This document shows, in pieces, positions 44,503-53,019 of a stretch of 64,000 nucleotides of DNA. Under the pieces are notes generated by a model. It did no database searches, was not told the DNA's origin, and saw only the letters and a list, made by a program, of their open reading frames with translations. The stretch covers positions 101,164-165,163 of the forward strand of contig DCLA01000010.1 in NCBI GenBank assembly GCA_002320815.1, read 5' to 3'. How positions within the stretch are numbered: position 1 is the first letter of the stretch; every line of letters starts with the position of its first letter. Position numbers and translations under genes: made by a program. The stretch is from Myxococcales bacterium UBA1660 (lineage in GTDB: Bacteria > Myxococcota_A > Polyangia > Polyangiales > Houyiibacteriaceae).

Positions 44503-44952
44503 TCAGCAGCCGTCGATGGTCCAGAGCTCGGCGTCGGCGCAGGGCTGCCAGCCCTGGACATCGAAGAGGTTCCGGCCCCCGCCGACGCTGATCCCCGTCG
44601 TCGGCGTCCACACCTGGAAGGAGGGGTCCGCGACCGACTCCATGCAGCCGGCGGCGGTGTTGCCGATCACCTCGGTGTCCGCCGCGTGGCAGAGGGCGAC
44701 GACGTCGCGATCCTCGTAGCAGGCGTTCGCGGCGTCGATCGGCTTGGCGGTGATGGCGGTGCAGCCCGCTGGGCAACTCCGCGCTTCGCCGACTCCGACG
44801 GGCGCGCAGGGGTCGGCGGGGCCCTGGTCGACCGGCGTCGCCGCGTCCGCCACGCCGCCGTCGTCGATCATGGTCCCATCCCCCGGGTCGTCGCCGTCGT
44901 CCCCTCCGCAGGCGGTGAACAGGAGCGAGGCGAGGAGGGCGAGGCGGCGCAT
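44503..44952 (-). CDS. Small lipoprotein
   Basis: 149 residues. MRRLALLASLLFTACGG is a lipoprotein signal with Cys at residue 15, followed by an Asp/Gly-rich linker and Cys-containing segments (SCPAGCTA, ACYEDRD, CMESVAD). Function unknown. Convergent with the NUDIX gene, with no gap between the stop codons. Confidence 0.7.
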   Translation of the reverse strand: MRRLALLASLLFTACGGDDGDDPGDGTMIDDGGVADAATPVDQGPADPCAPVGVGEARSCPAGCTAITAKPIDAANACYEDRDVVALCHAADTEVIGNTAAGCMESVADPSFQVWTPTTGISVGGGRNLFDVQGWQPCADAELWTIDGC

Positions 44953-44999
44953 ACCCCCTCTGTCGGGTGAATGCGCCGGCCGTCAATCCTCGGGGGCGC

Positions 45000-45572
45000 T
45001 CAGGCGAGCGTACGAACCGCGGGGGCGTCCTCGACCCGCAGGCGCGCGGTCAGCGGCTGTCGGGTCCCGGCCTCCTCCCGCTCGATGACCAGCACGGCCT
45101 CGGCGCCATACACGGCGCGGGCTGCGGCTTCGAGGACGGGGACGAAGGCGGTGAAGGCGTCGTCGTCGTTGGGGGCGTGGAGGCGGTCGGGGACCCGCAC
45201 CAGGACCTCGGTGGCCGAGAACTCGAGGCCGTCCTCCTCCAAGTCGGCGCAGGCCCGGAGGGCGCGCTTCAGGGCGTCGGTGAGCCGGGTTTCGAGGTCC
45301 CCCTCGAAGGCGCGCTTGCGCGCGAAGAGCAGGCCCGGGCGGTCCTCGCCGAGGTCGTAGTAGAGGTCCACCCCGTGGCCCACGAGGAGGATCCCCGGAC
45401 CGCGCCACACGTGGGTGTAGTCGGTCACGTCGATCAGCAGCTCGTCGGGCACCTTGGCCTCGCGGATCCAGCGATGGAACACGGGCACGAGGTCGTGGGG
45501 ATCGGCGGCGGCCTTGCTCGCGAAGAGCTTCACCTGGACGCGCTCGGCGCGCGAGATGTCGGTCTGGGTCAT
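45000..45572 (-). CDS. Conserved protein coupled to sulfite/nitrite reductase
   Basis: 190 residues from the ATG at 45572, with a GAAGGAA ribosome-binding site; a GTG at 45596 overlapping the reductase stop is an alternative. VQVKLFASKAAADPHDLVPV, then FHRWIREAKVPDELLIDVTD, then VGHGVDLYYDLGEDRPGLLF form a pattern that I recall from conserved hypothetical proteins in several phyla. No function is known. Placement directly behind the reductase suggests a role with it. Confidence 0.65.
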   Translation of the reverse strand: MTQTDISRAERVQVKLFASKAAADPHDLVPVFHRWIREAKVPDELLIDVTDYTHVWRGPGILLVGHGVDLYYDLGEDRPGLLFARKRAFEGDLETRLTDALKRALRACADLEEDGLEFSATEVLVRVPDRLHAPNDDDAFTAFVPVLEAAARAVYGAEAVLVIEREEAGTRQPLTARLRVEDAPAVRTLA

Positions 45573-45592
45573 GACGGTCGATTCCTTCGCGA

Positions 45593-47890
45593 TCACTCGG
45601 CGGGGGCCGCGGCGGCGGACGCCTTGGGGGCAGGGGGCGGGGTGAGCTGCGGGGTCTCGCCGATCCGGGCGTAGGCCGCGTGGGTGGCCTCGACGAAGAG
45701 TCGGGCCTCATCGATGACCCGGTGGGCCGCTTCGGCGTCGGCGCCGGTCCAGAACTCCTCGTCACCGGCCGCGTGGGCCTTGAGGAGGTAGGTCGCGAAC
45801 TTCCCGCCCGCGAAGGGATCGTGGAAGAGCCCGGTGTCGTGCAGGTGCTCCCGGAAGAGCGTCACGATGTCGTCGGCCTCGTCGCGGACCTCGTGGCCGA
45901 GGTGCCGCACCAGGGCCTGGGCCGCGGTGAGCATCGAGCGCAGCGCCTGCGAGGCGGCCTTGCCGTGCTCGCCGACGTCGTGGAGGTCCTGGGCCTGGTC
46001 GAGCTGCTGCTCGGCGGCCTGGATACCGAACTCGACGAAGGGCACCACCTCGCCGGCGCACTCGCCGATCCCGAGGTCCCCGATGGTGTACTCGCGGGGG
46101 TCGCCCCAGTCGCTGTAGTAGCTGGGGTCCTCTTCGTAGCTGGGGGGCTTGGTGATGGGCGCCAGGAGCTTCCGGACCTCGCCCTTGCCGATGCGCTTGA
46201 TGAAGGCCTGGAAGGACTCGTCCTCCTGGCGGTCGGCGACGAACTTGGCGGTGATGAGTTCCACCGCCTGGGGCACGTTCTTCGAGGGCACCGCGCCGAC
46301 GACCATGCCGTAGGACTTGGCGTTCTCGGTCCACTGGCCGCCGAGGACCACGTTGAAGTGCGGGACCTTGCGGCCGCCGACGTTGCGGCTCACGCCGAGG
46401 AAGCCGAGGTCGGCCACGTGGTGCTGGCCGCAGCTGTTGAAGCAGCCGCTGGCCTTGATGCGCAGGGGCTTCACCGCCGGGTCGAGCTGGTCGCGGATGA
46501 CCGTGAGGTGCTTCCGGAGTTCGCCGGCGAGGCCGCGGCTGGCGCTGATTCCCAGCTTGCAGGTGTCCGTGCCGGGGCACGAGGTGACGTCGTTGATGGT
46601 GCTCGCGCCCGCCTGGGCGAGGCCCATGGTGTCGAGGGCCTCCCAGAAGGCGACGGCGTCCGCCCCGCTGAGCCAGCGGAAGGCCAGGTTCTGCTCGACG
46701 GTCGCGCGGATGGAGTCCCCGGTGTACTTCCGCGCCAGGTCGGCCAGGAGCCACCCCTGCTCGGAGCTGATGTCGCCGAGGGGCAGGGTGAGGGTGGCGA
46801 CGAAGTAGCCCTCCTGGACCTGCGGGCGGAGGTTGGTCTTCGCCCACTCGTGGAAGCGAGGCGGCGCGGCCTCGGGGAGGGCGCCGCCGTCGCGGATCGG
46901 GTTCTCGATCGGCCCGTGCAGGGTGTCCAGGAAGTCGGTCCAGCGGGGGTCGTCCCGGAGCTGCGCGCGCTCCTCGGCGACGAGCTCCCGGAAGCGCTCG
47001 ATGCCCTCCTTCTGGATCAGGAACTTGATGCGGGCGCGGGCCCGGCTCTGCTTCTCGCCCAGGCGCGCGAAGACGCGGCACACCGCCTGCGACACCGGGA
47101 GGAGCTCCTCCTCGGGGCAGAAGTCCATGAGGATCTTGGCCTCGACCGGCACCGCGCCCAGGCCCCCGCCGACCACGAGCTGGAAACCGCGCTTGCCGTC
47201 CTTCAGGACCGCGGTGGCGCCGAGGTCGTGGAAGGTCACCAGGCCACAGGGCTCGCCGTGGCAGCCGCTGAAGGCGATCTTGAACTTGCGGCCGAAGTCC
47301 TGGACGTCCGGGTGGCCCAGGAGGAACTGGGTGAGGGCGTCGGCGTAGGGGGTGACGTCGAAGCTCTCGGTGTTGCACACGCCGGCGAACTGGCAGGCGG
47401 TCACGTTGCGCACGCTGTTGCCGCAGGCTTCGCGGGTGGTGATCCCGCAGGCGGCCAGCCGCCGGTGCATGTCCACGGTGTCTTCCACGTGGACGAAGTG
47501 GAGCTGGATGTCCTGGCGGGTGGTGACGTGGAGGATCCGGTCCGAGTACTCCTCGGCGAGGTCGCTCATCACGTCGAGCTGTTCGGCGGTGATCCGGCCG
47601 TAGGGGATCTTGATGCGCTGCATGCCCGGGGCGTCGAAGACGGTGTCCGGGCCTTTCTTGAGGTCCCCACAGGGGAACTCGAGGGGCTTCTGGCCGGTGC
47701 CGTCGTCGCGCAGGCCGTTGTCGTAGCGCTGACCGTACACGCCCCGCCGGAGCCGCGTCTCCGCGAAGATGCGGTCGTCCATGCCGGGACCCTTCTTCAG
47801 CTCGATCTGCGCCTCCCAGGCGTCGATCTCCTCGCCGAGGGGGGCGGGGATGGCCTCGCCCAGGGTCGACTTCCAGCTTCGCTCGCTCAT
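45593..47890 (-). CDS. Ferredoxin-type sulfite/nitrite reductase with C-terminal extension
   Basis: 765 residues from the ATG at 47890, preceded by GGAGGAAG. Two-lobe siroheme reductase: lobe-1 motif RRGVYGQRYDNGLR, ILHVTTRQDIQLHFV and GITTREACGNSVRNVTACQF; the siroheme-4Fe-4S signature is TSCPGTDTCKLGIS and ASGCFNSCGQHHVADLGF (Cx5C...Cx3C). It reduces sulfite to sulfide or nitrite to ammonia by six electrons; which substrate cannot be decided here. About 170 residues beyond the usual end (from about 600) are helical, with AAEQQLDQAQDLHDVGEHGK recalling HEPN-type modules. A weak promoter is marked upstream. Confidence 0.9.
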   Translation of the reverse strand: MSERSWKSTLGEAIPAPLGEEIDAWEAQIELKKGPGMDDRIFAETRLRRGVYGQRYDNGLRDDGTGQKPLEFPCGDLKKGPDTVFDAPGMQRIKIPYGRITAEQLDVMSDLAEEYSDRILHVTTRQDIQLHFVHVEDTVDMHRRLAACGITTREACGNSVRNVTACQFAGVCNTESFDVTPYADALTQFLLGHPDVQDFGRKFKIAFSGCHGEPCGLVTFHDLGATAVLKDGKRGFQLVVGGGLGAVPVEAKILMDFCPEEELLPVSQAVCRVFARLGEKQSRARARIKFLIQKEGIERFRELVAEERAQLRDDPRWTDFLDTLHGPIENPIRDGGALPEAAPPRFHEWAKTNLRPQVQEGYFVATLTLPLGDISSEQGWLLADLARKYTGDSIRATVEQNLAFRWLSGADAVAFWEALDTMGLAQAGASTINDVTSCPGTDTCKLGISASRGLAGELRKHLTVIRDQLDPAVKPLRIKASGCFNSCGQHHVADLGFLGVSRNVGGRKVPHFNVVLGGQWTENAKSYGMVVGAVPSKNVPQAVELITAKFVADRQEDESFQAFIKRIGKGEVRKLLAPITKPPSYEEDPSYYSDWGDPREYTIGDLGIGECAGEVVPFVEFGIQAAEQQLDQAQDLHDVGEHGKAASQALRSMLTAAQALVRHLGHEVRDEADDIVTLFREHLHDTGLFHDPFAGGKFATYLLKAHAAGDEEFWTGADAEAAHRVIDEARLFVEATHAAYARIGETPQLTPPPAPKASAAAAPAE

Positions 47891-47933
47891 CGCTTCCTCC
47901 ATGGGACGGAAGCCCTCGCTTCCGCTGAGGCGC

Positions 47934-47962
47934 AGTTAGGCAGCGGCGGAAGCTATAGTCAA
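47934..47962 (-). promoter_or_regulatory. Possible promoter of the reductase gene
   Basis: On the minus strand TTGACT is followed after 17 bases by CTAACT, a weak -10; transcription would begin about 35 bases before the ATG, whose ribosome-binding site is strong. A tentative call from spacing only. Confidence 0.4.
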
Positions 47963-48053
47963 GCTGAGAGGGCAAGAATAGGCGTGTAGTCCGGAAAATG
48001 ACGAGGAATAGCCGCATTTGTACCACACCCAATGAGTAAAGAAATAAACCTTC

Positions 48054-48082
48054 TTGACACCCCCCGCGGCTAGAGCTAGCTA
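48054..48082 (+). promoter_or_regulatory. Promoter of the tRNA-Gln/Glu cluster
   Basis: TTGACA (48054-48059) with a 17-base spacer and TAGCTA as -10 on the plus strand, about 55 bases before tRNA-Gln. The -35 matches the sigma-70 consensus exactly; the -10 is imperfect. Confidence 0.6.
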
Positions 48083-48136
48083 GTGCGTCCCGCAACGGCG
48101 GGGGCGACGAGGAAACACCGACTCGCATCGTTCTTT

Positions 48137-48207
48137 TCGGGGATCGTCTAACGGCAGGACTCCAGATTCTGGTTCTGGCTATCTAGGTTCGAATCCTAGT
48201 CCCCGAG
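48137..48207 (+). tRNA. tRNA-Gln(CTG)
   Basis: Acceptor TCGGGGA/TCCCCGA, anticodon stem CCAGA/TCTGG closing loop TTCTGGT with anticodon CTG, T-arm GGTTCGAATCC. CCA not encoded. First tRNA of a three-tRNA cluster. Confidence 0.95.
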
Positions 48208-48236
48208 CAAAGTAGCCGGCTTCGGCCGGCGCCCAC

Positions 48237-48308
48237 GGCCCCATCGTCTAGCGGTTAGGACATCGGCCTCTCACGCCGGTAACGGGAGTTCGAGTCTCCC
48301 TGGGGTCA
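48237..48308 (+). tRNA. tRNA-Glu(CTC), copy 1
   Basis: Acceptor GGCCCCA pairs with TGGGGTC; anticodon stem TCGGC/GCCGG with loop CTCTCAC gives anticodon CTC; T-arm GGGAGTTCGAGTCTCCC. CCA not encoded. Identical to copy 2. Confidence 0.95.
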
Positions 48309-48372
48309 CCGAGTCTGCGGATGCAGACGCGAACATAGGTCGGTCGCACGCGGCCGACCGGGTAGCACACCC

Positions 48373-48444
48373 GGCCCCATCGTCTAGCGGTTAGGACATC
48401 GGCCTCTCACGCCGGTAACGGGAGTTCGAGTCTCCCTGGGGTCA
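48373..48444 (+). tRNA. tRNA-Glu(CTC), copy 2
   Basis: Same sequence as copy 1, 136 bases downstream; a recent tandem duplication of one tRNA with its spacer. CCA follows at the end here. Confidence 0.95.
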
Positions 48445-48451
48445 CCAAAGA

Positions 48452-48483
48452 AGCCCGCTCCACATCGGAGCGGGCTTTTTTCA
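48452..48483 (+). terminator. Terminator of the tRNA cluster
   Basis: AGCCCGCTCC and GGAGCGGGCT form a ten-pair stem with a five-base loop, followed by a run of seven T. Confidence 0.9.
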
Positions 48484-48529
48484 TGCGGACGGGGATGGGG
48501 ACGGGCGCCGGCCGCTCCCGTCGCAGCCG

Positions 48530-48928
48530 TCAGTTCAGCGTGTGAGGCATCGCCAGCGCGAAGGGCGCGATCGCCACGTCGACCAGCTCGCCATCGGGTC
48601 GACGCATCTGGTAGCTGCCGCGCATCTCGCCGCGCGGGGTCTTGAGGACCGCGCCGCTGGTGTACTCGAAGGCCTCGCCGCGGGAGAGTCGCGGGTGCTC
48701 GCCCACCACGCCGGGGCCGCGCACCTCTTCCTCGTGGCCCATCTGGTCGCGGATGATCCAGTGGCGGGTCTCCAGGTGCATGGGCTCCGGGGAGCTCTCG
48801 TTGTGGATGACTACGCGATACGCGAACACGTAGCGACCCACCGCCGGCTCGGAGTGTTCGGCGACGTATTGGCTCTGCACGGTCACGCGGATGCCCTCGG
48901 TGAGGGCGCTCGATTCGGTCTCCACCAC
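48530..48928 (-). CDS. apaG: ApaG protein
   Basis: 132 residues from GTG 48928 (48925 also possible). The FnIII-like ApaG fold is shown by IRVTVQSQYVAEHS, YVFAYRVVIHNESSPEPMHL, TRHWIIRDQMGHEEEVRGPG, VVGEHPRLSRGEAFEYTSGA and GSYQMRRPDGE. Function in bacteria is unsettled; it is linked to cobalt/magnesium resistance and stress in enterobacteria. Transcribed away from mpg, whose start lies about 35 bases away. Confidence 0.93.
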   Translation of the reverse strand: MVETESSALTEGIRVTVQSQYVAEHSEPAVGRYVFAYRVVIHNESSPEPMHLETRHWIIRDQMGHEEEVRGPGVVGEHPRLSRGEAFEYTSGAVLKTPRGEMRGSYQMRRPDGELVDVAIAPFALAMPHTLN

Positions 48929-48962
48929 GGCGAGGGATCTACCACGTGCTATCCCGGCGTGC

Positions 48963-49586
48963 GTGCGACTTCGGCAGTCCTTCTTCGCGCGCGACACCCT
49001 GGTCGTGGCGCGGGCGCTCCTGGGTCAGGAGCTGCGGCATGGGCCCGTGCGGCTTCGGATCACCGAGACCGAGGCGTACACCGCCGACGACTCCGCCTGC
49101 CACGCGCACCGGGGCCGCACGAAGCGCAGCGCGGTGATGTTCGGTCCGCCCGGGCGGGCCTACGTCTACCTCTGCTACGGCATCCACCAGATGTTGAACA
49201 TCGTGACCGAGCCGGCCGAGCGGGCGGCCGCCGTCCTGGTCCGCGCCTGCGAGCCGCTGGCCGGCCTCGACCTCGTCCGCGAGCGGCGCGGCGGCAAGGC
49301 GGGGCCGGTGCTCCTCACCGGCCCGGGCAAGGTCGGCGCGGCGCTGGCCCTGGACACCTCCTGGACCGGCCATCCCCTCTACGCCGCGGGCGGCCTCGAG
49401 GCGCACGTCGGCGACGCGCCCGCGGCCATCCTCCGCGGACCGCGGGTGGGCATCGACTACGCGGAGCCGGCCGATCGCGACGCCCCCTGGCGCTTCGCCA
49501 TCGCCGGCTCCCGCTGGGTCAGCCAGCGAGCCTCGCTCCGGCCGGAGACCGAAGCCGAGACCCGGGCCGCTCAGGCCGCGCTCTGA
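48963..49586 (+). CDS. mpg: DNA-3-methyladenine glycosylase (AAG/MPG family)
   Basis: 207 residues from GTG 48963, the length of bacterial Mpg. SFFARDTLVVARALLGQELR, ITETEAYTADDSACHAHRGR (catalytic Glu region), MFGPPGRAYVYLCYGIHQML and VLVRACEPLAGLD are family landmarks. It removes alkylated purines to start base excision repair. The 3' end overlaps the next, oppositely oriented gene by 16 bases. Confidence 0.95.
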   Translation: MRLRQSFFARDTLVVARALLGQELRHGPVRLRITETEAYTADDSACHAHRGRTKRSAVMFGPPGRAYVYLCYGIHQMLNIVTEPAERAAAVLVRACEPLAGLDLVRERRGGKAGPVLLTGPGKVGAALALDTSWTGHPLYAAGGLEAHVGDAPAAILRGPRVGIDYAEPADRDAPWRFAIAGSRWVSQRASLRPETEAETRAAQAAL

Positions 49587-50116
49587 TCCCAGGCGCCCTT
49601 GATCCGCTTGAAGGCCTCGATGCCCTCGGCGGTCAGGTCGAGCGCGCCGGCCTCGACGAGCTTCTCGTGCACGGCCTTGGGGTCGCGATCCCAGCCCTTG
49701 GGGAGGTCCAGGCGCACGTTGAGCGGCACGCCGCCGAGCTGCCCTTGCTCTTCGAGGCCCCACACCGCCTCGGCGGCCAGGAACTGGCCGGCGACGGTGC
49801 GCACCGGACCGTCGAGGTGGGCGGCGAGCGGGAAGACGTCGTAGAGACCGACCACGCCGTCGTCGAGCGAGAGCGCCTTGCGCAGCGCACCGAAGGCGGC
49901 GGGCGAGATGGGCAGCTCGACCAGGTCCAGCCCGGCCATGGGCTCGCTCCCGGCGGACACGTACGCGCGCTCCATGGCGTCGCCGTGGCTACGGGTGACC
50001 GCCGCGGGACGAGCGCCGCTGTCCAGCAGCGCGGTCACGACGAGGAAGGGGCGCGGGTCGCGCTTCTCGCTGTCGGGGGTCGGGCTCTCGGTGGTCTCGT
50101 TGGCGGCGTCTTGCAT
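49571..50116 (-). CDS. Unknown protein
   Basis: 181 residues. N-terminal Thr/Pro/Glu-rich tail, then PFLVVTALLDSGARPAAVTR and LDLVELPISPAAFGALRKAL. No motif or signal peptide recognised. Its 3' end overlaps that of mpg. Codon use is of host type, so probably a real gene. Confidence 0.6.
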   Translation of the reverse strand: MQDAANETTESPTPDSEKRDPRPFLVVTALLDSGARPAAVTRSHGDAMERAYVSAGSEPMAGLDLVELPISPAAFGALRKALSLDDGVVGLYDVFPLAAHLDGPVRTVAGQFLAAEAVWGLEEQGQLGGVPLNVRLDLPKGWDRDPKAVHEKLVEAGALDLTAEGIEAFKRIKGAWDQSAA

Positions 50117-50256
50117 GATGGCTCCAAGGGGGGCGCGCGGGTCGGGGGACCTCGGGGCGCGCGAAGGGCGGGAACATACATCGCCGATCGCGCGGCGCCA
50201 ACGGACGCGATCGCGCGATGCGCATGGGCGACGCGCGTGCTAAGGGCTGCGCCGCG

Positions 50257-51147
50257 ATGGAAGTCACTCTCGTTCAGCGCAGCGTCTACGATCTCCCCTC
50301 GAAGCAGCGCGTCGGAGCCATCGTCTTCGACGGCACCGCGGACATGCAGATCTGGCCCGGCCCCGGCCCCGAGCGGGAGCTCGAGGAGCACTACGGCGCG
50401 GGGCTGCAGCGCGCGCTCGACAACGAGCTGCGCCAGGTCGACGGGAAGAAGCTCGCCATCCCTTCGGTCATCCGCGTCCACCCCGGTCGGCTGCACTGCA
50501 ACTTCCTCGCATGGGTCGCGTCCCGCGCGCCGGAGCCCGGCACCGAGCGCTCCAAGGCGCCCGGCGCGGAGGTCCTCTTCGACGGCGTGGTCGAGGCGTT
50601 GCGCTTCGCCGCGGGCCGCAGCGTGGAGAAGGTCGCCTTCCCCGCCCTCGGCGCCGGACCCGACGAGATGGGGCGTGCCGAGCGGCTGGCCATCATCGTG
50701 AAGGCCGCCCACTCCTACTACCAAGAGTGCGTCCAAGCGGGCCGCTCCCCGGTGGTGGAAGAGGTCTTCGTCTGCGAGCCCTCCGGCCCGGCCTTCCGCG
50801 ACGCGCAGAAGCGCGTGGGTGGCCTGGTGAAGGCGGTGGAGAAGCAGCTCCGCCCGGTCGAGGTCGCCGAGAAGAAGGAGGCGCGTCGTCGCCTGGCGTC
50901 CAAGGGCAGCAGCGGTCGCTCGTCGTCGAAGGCGAAGACCAAGGCGCCCAGCCTCACCGCGGAAGAGGCGCTGGGCGCCCGCCGCACCGACGTGCGCTAC
51001 TCGATGCGCAGCACCTACGCCGAGGGCGACCTCTTCGTCCATCCCAAGTTCGGCGCCGGCAAGGTGGTGGGGCTCCCCGCGCCCGGCCAGATGCTCTGCG
51101 TCTTCGAAGACGGGTCCGAGCGCAAGCTCGTGCACGGGAGGTCCTGA
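50257..51147 (+). CDS. Macro-domain-like protein with C-terminal CarD-like tail
   Basis: 296 residues from ATG 50257. Residues about 1-175 resemble a macro-type fold: KQRVGAIVFDGTADMQIWPG, then SVIRVHPGRLHCNFLAWVAS, then VEKVAFPALGAGPDEMGRAE. A Lys/Ser/Arg-rich linker (about residues 200-245) leads to DLFVHPKFGAGKVVGLPAPG, a small Tudor/CarD-like beta module found in many myxobacterial proteins. It could bind ADP-ribose-like ligands and RNA polymerase or nucleic acid, but neither is shown. The stop overlaps the ATG of the next gene by one base. Confidence 0.6.
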   Translation: MEVTLVQRSVYDLPSKQRVGAIVFDGTADMQIWPGPGPERELEEHYGAGLQRALDNELRQVDGKKLAIPSVIRVHPGRLHCNFLAWVASRAPEPGTERSKAPGAEVLFDGVVEALRFAAGRSVEKVAFPALGAGPDEMGRAERLAIIVKAAHSYYQECVQAGRSPVVEEVFVCEPSGPAFRDAQKRVGGLVKAVEKQLRPVEVAEKKEARRRLASKGSSGRSSSKAKTKAPSLTAEEALGARRTDVRYSMRSTYAEGDLFVHPKFGAGKVVGLPAPGQMLCVFEDGSERKLVHGRS

Positions 51148-51746
51148 TGCGTTTGGAAGTCCACCCCGAGACGCCGCAGACGCGGATCATCGCCAAGGCC
51201 GTCGACGTGCTGAAGCGCGGCGGGACCATCGCGTACCCGACCGACACCGTCTACGCGCTCGGCTGCGACATCTTCGCGAAGAAGGCCTTGGACAAGGTCT
51301 ATCAGATCAAACAGATGAAGAAGGACCACCCGGTGGCCTTCGTCTGCGCCGACCTGAGCGACATCGCCAAGTACGCCGTCGTGGACGACGTGACCTACCG
51401 CTTCATGAAGCGGCTGGTGCCCGGGGCCTACACCTTCATCCTGCCGGCGACCCGCGAGGTCCCGCGCATCCTGATGATGAAGCGCAAGACGGTGGGCATC
51501 CGGGTCCCCAACCACCCGGTGCCCCAGGCGTTGGTCAAGGCGCTGGGGAACCCCATCGTGAGCACCTCGGCCACCTGGGACGGCGAGCAGCTCAACGATC
51601 CCGACGACGTCGCCGCCCACTACAAGCAGTGCGACATCGTGCTCGACGCCGGCTGGGGGATGCTCGAGCCCTCCACGGTGATCGACCTGACCGGGGATGG
51701 CTACCAGGTCACCCGCGTCGGCGCGGGGCCGGTCGACACCCTCTGA
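51147..51746 (+). CDS. yciO: YciO/YrdC-family L-threonylcarbamoyladenylate synthase-like protein
   Basis: 199 residues from ATG 51147. HPETPQTRIIAKAVDVLKRG, then GTIAYPTDTVYALGCDIFAK, FVCADLSDIAKYAVVDD and TVGIRVPNHPVPQALVKALG are characteristic. The opening HPETPQTR and MKRKTVGIRVPNHP follow E. coli YciO more closely than TsaC/YrdC, which makes the tRNA t6A37 precursor. So it may be a paralogue rather than the essential enzyme. Coupled to the macro-like gene. Confidence 0.85.
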   Translation: MRLEVHPETPQTRIIAKAVDVLKRGGTIAYPTDTVYALGCDIFAKKALDKVYQIKQMKKDHPVAFVCADLSDIAKYAVVDDVTYRFMKRLVPGAYTFILPATREVPRILMMKRKTVGIRVPNHPVPQALVKALGNPIVSTSATWDGEQLNDPDDVAAHYKQCDIVLDAGWGMLEPSTVIDLTGDGYQVTRVGAGPVDTL

Positions 51747-51772
51747 CGCTCGCCTTCGGGTAGGCTGGGCGC

Positions 51773-52111
51773 GTGAGCGACATCGGCTTCCACGGGCTGG
51801 CGGCGGCCGTCGCTGGCTTGGCGTTCCTGGCGCTGGCCGGGGCCCTCGCGCTGACCATGATCCTGGTGGTCGTGGTCCGCGCCGCGCGGCGACGACCGCT
51901 GGGCAGCCCGGGGCTCGCTGGCGCCGGGGTCGCCACCGGCCTCTGGGCGCTGGTGGGCACCGTGGCGTTGGTCGCCGCGGAGACGTCGCCTGCGAGCAGC
52001 GACGACTCCCTCGCGTTCTGGGGCACCGCGGGCCTGGTCGTGCCGGTGCTGGTGGCCGTGGCCGTGACCGTCCTGGGCGGTCGGCCGCGCGGCGACGACC
52101 TCAGAGGCTGA
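51773..52111 (+). CDS. Small membrane protein with three TM segments
   Basis: 112 residues from GTG 51773. Hydrophobic segments LAAAVAGLAFLALAGALALT, AGVATGLWALVGTVALVAAE and AGLVVPVLVAVAVTVLGG are separated by Arg-rich and Ser-rich loops. No family recognised. The 3' end overlaps the next gene by 11 bases on the other strand. Confidence 0.6.
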   Translation: MSDIGFHGLAAAVAGLAFLALAGALALTMILVVVVRAARRRPLGSPGLAGAGVATGLWALVGTVALVAAETSPASSDDSLAFWGTAGLVVPVLVAVAVTVLGGRPRGDDLRG

Positions 52112-53009
52112 CGCAGACGAAGTCCTCGCCGGTCTCCCAGGCGAGGCGCGCATCGGTGCCGGCGACGGCGATGGAGGCCGATCCTCCGCTCTCCCCGACC
52201 CAACAGCGGTGCGCCACCGGCTCGTCCGTGCGCGGACAGGCCTCCGGGGTCTCCACCGCGACCGTCACCTCGCCGGTGTCTTCCAGGGTCCCGGTGCACT
52301 GCGACGCGGCGCAGTGCGTGATGGCCTGGGCGACGGGGAGGGACCCGAAGCATCCATCGCCGCCCAGGCAGACGCCGTCGGTCCCTTCGCTCCAGCGACG
52401 ATCTCTCCCGGTGCGCCGGCTGACACAGGTGCGGCGCCGCTCGGCTCCGACGCGGACCGCTTCCACCTCCAGCCGCTGGCCGGCGACCTCGAGGACGTGG
52501 CGGCCCGGCGGGAGGCCGGGGAGGGTGCAAGGAGACTCGGTGATGATGGGACAAGCGACGGGGGGACGACCCACGCACTCGTCGTCGCCGCCGAGATGGG
52601 CGCCGACACCATCCAGGCCCACGATCAGACGGTCGTCCGCCCACTCCCACCGGCACCGCGCGCTCTGAACCAAGGACACCAGCCCGATCGTGAAGGGCTC
52701 CCCCGCGGGCACCTCTTGGTCGGCCCACTCCATACAGGCCGCGTCGACCCAATCGCTGAGGTCCCCGACGATGCACTCCTCGTCGGCGTTCGCGGTGGCG
52801 CCGTCGAGCGAAGTCCCGGCGTCGTCGCGGTGCGCGTCGCCGCTCTCTCCGTGCGCCGCGCTGCAGGCCGTCCCCAGAGCCATCGCGCCCAGAGCCATCG
52901 CGCCCAGAGCCATCGAGCGCAGGGCCATCGCGCGCAGGGCCCGAAGGCCCCGGAGTCGTCGTTCATCCCCGTCCACGATCGGGGGGACGGGCTGCGACCC
53001 GGCGGCCAT
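52101..53009 (-). CDS. Lipoprotein with tandem-repeat signal region
   Basis: 302 residues if started at the ATG at 53009. The signal peptide region is ALRAMALRSMALGAMALGAM and then ALGTAC, with a lipobox Cys near residue 49 and a repeated MALGA unit encoded by 15-base tandem repeats. The true start may be one of the later Met codons. The mature protein is Cys-rich (CIVGDLSDWVDAACM, HCAASQCTG) with no recognised domain. The 3' end overlaps the membrane protein gene. Confidence 0.65.
   Translation of the reverse strand: MAAGSQPVPPIVDGDERRLRGLRALRAMALRSMALGAMALGAMALGTACSAAHGESGDAHRDDAGTSLDGATANADEECIVGDLSDWVDAACMEWADQEVPAGEPFTIGLVSLVQSARCRWEWADDRLIVGLDGVGAHLGGDDECVGRPPVACPIITESPCTLPGLPPGRHVLEVAGQRLEVEAVRVGAERRRTCVSRRTGRDRRWSEGTDGVCLGGDGCFGSLPVAQAITHCAASQCTGTLEDTGEVTVAVETPEACPRTDEPVAHRCWVGESGGSASIAVAGTDARLAWETGEDFVCVSL
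52876..52935 (-). repeat. 15-base tandem repeat in signal peptide coding region
   Basis: Unit AGAGCCATCGCGCCC occurs twice perfectly (52876-52905), then twice with substitutions (AGAGCCATCGAGCGC and AGGGCCATCGCGCGC). On the minus strand each encodes MALGA-type residues; copy-number change would lengthen the hydrophobic signal in five-residue steps. Confidence 0.85.
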
Positions 53010-53019
53010 TACGGCGTCG

